A stretch of 64,000 bases of DNA from the NCBI GenBank assembly GCA_947625405.1, contig CANQOF010000007.1, positions 24,398 through 88,397 on the forward strand, read 5' to 3'. The position numbers were made by a program, and so were the translations under genes. Positions 61,384 through 64,000 of the stretch are shown here, piece by piece (the first letter of the stretch is position 1; each line of letters begins with the position of its first letter). This stretch comes from an uncultured Atopobiaceae bacterium. Lineage in GTDB: Bacteria; Actinomycetota; Coriobacteriia; Coriobacteriales; Atopobiaceae. Below the pieces are notes generated by a model, which made no database searches, had not been told where the DNA came from, and saw only the letters and a program-made list of their open reading frames with translations.

Positions 61384-63105
61384 ATGGCAGACGAGACCAC
61401 CAACTTGACCGACGGCATGCACGTCCTCGCCGACGCGCTTCTGCTGAACGGCATCGACAAGATGTACGGCGTCGTGGGCATCCCCGTCACCGACCTCGCC
61501 CGCATCGGACAGGGCAAGGGCATCCGCTTCATCGCCATGCGCCACGAAGCTGATGCTGGCAACGCCGCGGCCGCCGAGGGCTTCCTCACCGGCAAGCCCG
61601 GCGTCTACCTGACGGTTTCGGCGCCCGGCTACCTGAACGGCCTTCCGCCGCTGAAGGAAGCCACCGTGAACGGCTTCCCCGTCATCATGATCTCTGGCTC
61701 CTCCACGCGCGACATCGTGGACATGGGCTCCGGCGACTACGAGGGCATGGACCAGTACAACTACGCGAAGCCCTTCTGCAAGGCCGCCTACCGCATCGAC
61801 GACATCAAGGACATCGGCCTCGGCGTGGCGCGCGCCATCCGCACCGCCTGTTCCGGCCGCCCCGGCGGCGTCTACCTCGACGTCCCCGGCGAGATGATGG
61901 GCATGGCCATGGATGCGGCCGAGGCCGAGGCCACGCTCTTCAAGGTCGTGGATCCATGCCCTGCCATGGTGCCCTCCCAGGAATCCATCGATCGCGCCGT
62001 GAAGCTCCTCGCCTCGGCAAAGCACCCGCTCGTCATCCTCGGCAAGGGTGCCGCAATCGCCCAGGCGGAGGACGAGGTCGCCGAGTTCTTCGAGAAGACC
62101 TCCATCCCCTATCAGCCGATGAGCATGGCCAAGGGCCTCATGCCCGACGATTCGCCGCTCTCCACCGCGAGCTGCCGCGGCCTCGCGCTTCGCTCAGCCG
62201 ACGTCGTGCTCCTCATGGGCGCGCGCCTGAATTGGATGCTCAGCTTCGGTCGCGAGAAGCCGTGGAACCCGGACGCGAAGTTCATCCAGATCGACATCGA
62301 CCCCACCGAGATCGACAACGCGCGTCCCATCGCGGCTCCCATCGTGGGCGACATGAAGAGCGCCTTGAGGCTCCTCAACGCCTCGCTTGATGAGACCCCC
62401 GTCAAGGCGTCCGACGAGTGGCTCACCATGCTCAACGAATCCAAGGAGAAGAACAACGCGAAGTTCGCAGCGCGCACCGAAGCCGACACGGTTCCGATGA
62501 ACCACTTCAACGCGCTCGGCCGCATCAACAAGGTCATGGCGAAGCACCCCGACCTCTACCTCGTGAACGAGGGCGCGAACACGCTCGACGACTGCCGCAA
62601 CATCGTGAACATCTACAAGCCGCGCCACCGCCTCGACTGCGGCACCTGGGGCGTCATGGGCGTGGGCACCGGCTACGCCATCGGCACCGCCGTCACCACG
62701 GGCGGCCAGGTGGTCTCCATCCACGGCGACAGCGCATTCGGCTTCGACGGCATGGAAGTGGAGACGGCCTGCCGCTTCAACCTCCCGATCGTCTTCATGG
62801 TCTTCAACAACGGCGGCATCTACAAGGGCGACTTCCAGAACATTGGCACCGACGGCGACCCCTCGCCGCTCACGCTCATGGCAAGCGCCCACTACGAGAA
62901 GATGATCGAGGCATTCGGCGGCGTGGGCTACTACGTCGAGACCCCCGATGAGCTCGAGAAGGCGCTCGAGGAGGCCATCGCCTCGAAGAAGACCTGCCTC
63001 ATCGACGTGCAGATCGACATCCACGCCGGCATCGAGAGCGGCCACATCGGAAACCTCAACCCGGTGCCGGTCGTGGGCCCGCTCGCTCCCAAGCCGAAGG
63101 AGTAA
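61384..63105 (+). CDS. oxc: Oxalyl-CoA decarboxylase
   Basis: A 573-residue thiamine diphosphate enzyme that turns oxalyl-CoA into formyl-CoA and CO2. The start at 61384 has an ideal AAGGAGGT site. The catalytic Glu lies in MRHEADAGNAAAAE near residue 56. The cofactor motif GDSAFGFDGME begins near residue 448 and ends with NNGGIYKG. The ASAHYEKM tyrosine segment is characteristic of Oxc rather than acetolactate synthase. With Frc it completes a CoA cycle from oxalate to formate and CO2, consuming a proton. A transporter gene follows on the same strand. Confidence 0.96.
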   Translation: MADETTNLTDGMHVLADALLLNGIDKMYGVVGIPVTDLARIGQGKGIRFIAMRHEADAGNAAAAEGFLTGKPGVYLTVSAPGYLNGLPPLKEATVNGFPVIMISGSSTRDIVDMGSGDYEGMDQYNYAKPFCKAAYRIDDIKDIGLGVARAIRTACSGRPGGVYLDVPGEMMGMAMDAAEAEATLFKVVDPCPAMVPSQESIDRAVKLLASAKHPLVILGKGAAIAQAEDEVAEFFEKTSIPYQPMSMAKGLMPDDSPLSTASCRGLALRSADVVLLMGARLNWMLSFGREKPWNPDAKFIQIDIDPTEIDNARPIAAPIVGDMKSALRLLNASLDETPVKASDEWLTMLNESKEKNNAKFAARTEADTVPMNHFNALGRINKVMAKHPDLYLVNEGANTLDDCRNIVNIYKPRHRLDCGTWGVMGVGTGYAIGTAVTTGGQVVSIHGDSAFGFDGMEVETACRFNLPIVFMVFNNGGIYKGDFQNIGTDGDPSPLTLMASAHYEKMIEAFGGVGYYVETPDELEKALEEAIASKKTCLIDVQIDIHAGIESGHIGNLNPVPVVGPLAPKPKE

Positions 63106-63148
63106 CTCGTCTGCTCAGATAGCAGACCTTTAACGGATTAGCGCAAAA

Positions 63149-63175
63149 CCACCCCTCGCAATCCGCGAGGGGTGG
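63149..63175 (+). terminator. Hairpin between oxc and the transporter gene, no U-tract
   Basis: A perfect 11-base GC-rich stem (63149-63159 with 63165-63175) encloses AATCC, 43 bases past the oxc stop. GTACTAAAG follows instead of a T-run; four T residues exist only on the opposite strand. It may end only part of the oxc transcripts or protect their 3' ends. Confidence 0.6.
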
Positions 63176-63299
63176 GTACTAAAGAAGCAAGGAAGAAAAG
63201 GTGGAGCGCACTCTATAAGGCTCCGAACACAGGCCGAGAATGCAGCGCCACGCGCCACTCGCATCGGGAGATGCCTCGTCAAGGAAAAGAGGTGCGACC

Positions 63300-64000
63300 A
63301 TGGAAAAAATCATTATCAACGATATCATCCCGATACTCGTCATCATGGTCCTCGGTTATGTGTTCGGAAAGATCACCTACTTCACCAATGAGCAGCGTCA
63401 GGGCTTCAACAAGCTCGTGCTGAACGTCGCGTTGCCGGCGGCGCTGTTCGTCTCCATCGTCAAAGCGACCCGCGAGATGCTCGTCGAGGACATCACGCTC
63501 ACGCTCATCAGCCTCATCGGCACCGTGGGCATGTTCATGGTGAGCTTCTTCCTGTGCCGCCTTTTCTTCAAGCACTCCATCCAAGAGGCCGCGGTCTGCG
63601 CCCTTATCGCCGGTTCCCCGACGATCGGCTTCCTCGGCTTCGCCGTACTCGACCCGATCTATGGCAACACCGTTGACACGAACCTCGTCATCGCCATCGT
63701 CGCCATCATCGTGAACGCCATCACGATCCCGATCGGCTTCTACCTGATCAACATCGGCCTCAGCCGCGACGCCGCCATCGCCGCCAAGAAGGCCAAGGAA
63801 ACCGAGGCCGCTCCGGCCACCGTCGCCGCCGCGTCCGCCACTCCGGCCCTCGCCGGCGCCACCGCGGGTGGCGGCTCGGTAGCCGTCCCCGTCTCCGACG
63901 AGCGCCCGCCCAAGGGCTCTGAGGAGGAGCGCGAGTGGAAGAAGGTCCACAAGGCCGAGGAGAAGATCGAAAAGGCCGAGGCTCACCTCGAGAAGGTCGA
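63300..64000 (+). CDS. AEC-family transporter (partial), candidate oxalate/formate carrier
   Basis: The gene runs off the right edge after about 233 residues. It starts at 63300 behind GAGGTG. At least four or five hydrophobic helices occupy residues 5-155, with [17 protein letters not shown] and [17 protein letters not shown] typical of auxin-efflux-carrier-type proteins. From about residue 160 a long hydrophilic segment appears: first Ala/Gly/Thr-rich, then strongly charged with [26 protein letters not shown] helical heptads. This is much longer than the central loop of usual AEC carriers. Its place 194 bases behind oxc suggests carriage of oxalate, formate or a similar acid, but this is inference. 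Confidence 0.8.
   Translation, partial: MEKIIINDIIPILVIMVLGYVFGKITYFTNEQRQGFNKLVLNVALPAALFVSIVKATREMLVEDITLTLISLIGTVGMFMVSFFLCRLFFKHSIQEAAVCALIAGSPTIGFLGFAVLDPIYGNTVDTNLVIAIVAIIVNAITIPIGFYLINIGLSRDAAIAAKKAKETEAAPATVAAASATPALAGATAGGGSVAVPVSDERPPKGSEEEREWKKVHKAEEKIEKAEAHLEKV

Noticed and set aside
1..64000. CRISPR arrays, insertion sequences, integrases, prophage genes and rRNA operons
   Set aside because: No regularly spaced repeats, transposase or integrase motifs, or rRNA-like sequence were seen on either strand.

Overview
The window is high-GC, densely coded chromosomal DNA from a strict anaerobe. Gene families and content best fit the Actinomycetota class Coriobacteriia (Olsenella/Atopobium/Eggerthella relatives): single-chain pyruvate:ferredoxin oxidoreductase, a formyl-CoA transferase/oxalyl-CoA decarboxylase pair, 2-hydroxyacyl-CoA dehydratase-type radical enzymes, a Tad pilus locus, and no respiratory-chain genes. 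This assignment is inferred from content, not from a marker search. No rRNA, tRNA, CRISPR array, prophage or insertion sequence was found.

Layout. 1-4325 (minus): the front of a Tad pilus operon (cpaB, tadZ, tadA, tadB-like), joined by 4-base ATGA overlaps and leaving the window on the left. 4558-8521 (minus): rsgA and a Ca2+-type P-type ATPase. 8739-11222 (plus): D-lactate dehydrogenase and pyruvate kinase, ended by a clear terminator. 11688-12539: a zinc-dependent phospholipase C-family protein. 12629-16480 (minus): pheST behind a phenylalanine T-box. 16567-21472 (minus): aminotransferase, a Ddl-like ATP-grasp protein, ROK kinase, nagA and a flavodoxin, probably one unit. 21633-27569 (minus): topA, tmk, holB and a RicT/PSP1 protein. 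27752-30478 (minus): tatAC, a STAS protein and a membrane-anchored TPR protein. 30650-42102: an aspartate aminotransferase, a small unknown gene, nhaA, Mn-pyrophosphatase, DegV, a large secreted repeat protein, pcrA, uppP and a universal stress protein. 42331-49579 (plus): a secreted wall hydrolase, an M16C peptidase and two 2-hydroxyacyl-CoA dehydratase-family genes, the second fused to its ATP-dependent activator. 49650-51805 (minus): a LeuA-like protein lacking key active-site residues, and a nitroreductase. 51952-59670 (plus): a TPR protein, mscL, PFOR and an LDH/MDH-family dehydrogenase. 59846-64000: divergent frc and oxc, followed by an AEC-family transporter running off the right edge.

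How it works together. Pyruvate kinase, D-lactate dehydrogenase, PFOR and the second dehydrogenase form a fermentative pyruvate node. PFOR would supply reduced ferredoxin, which ATP-driven activators of the dehydratase family need. Frc, Oxc and possibly the AEC carrier would convert oxalate to formate and CO2. The most notable points are two enzymes with altered catalytic motifs (LeuA-like and Ddl-like), the dehydratase-activator fusion, the oxalate module with overlapping palindromes in its divergent promoter region, an archaeal-type topoisomerase I as part of the tmk-holB cluster, and repeated strong 3' hairpins without a U-tract.
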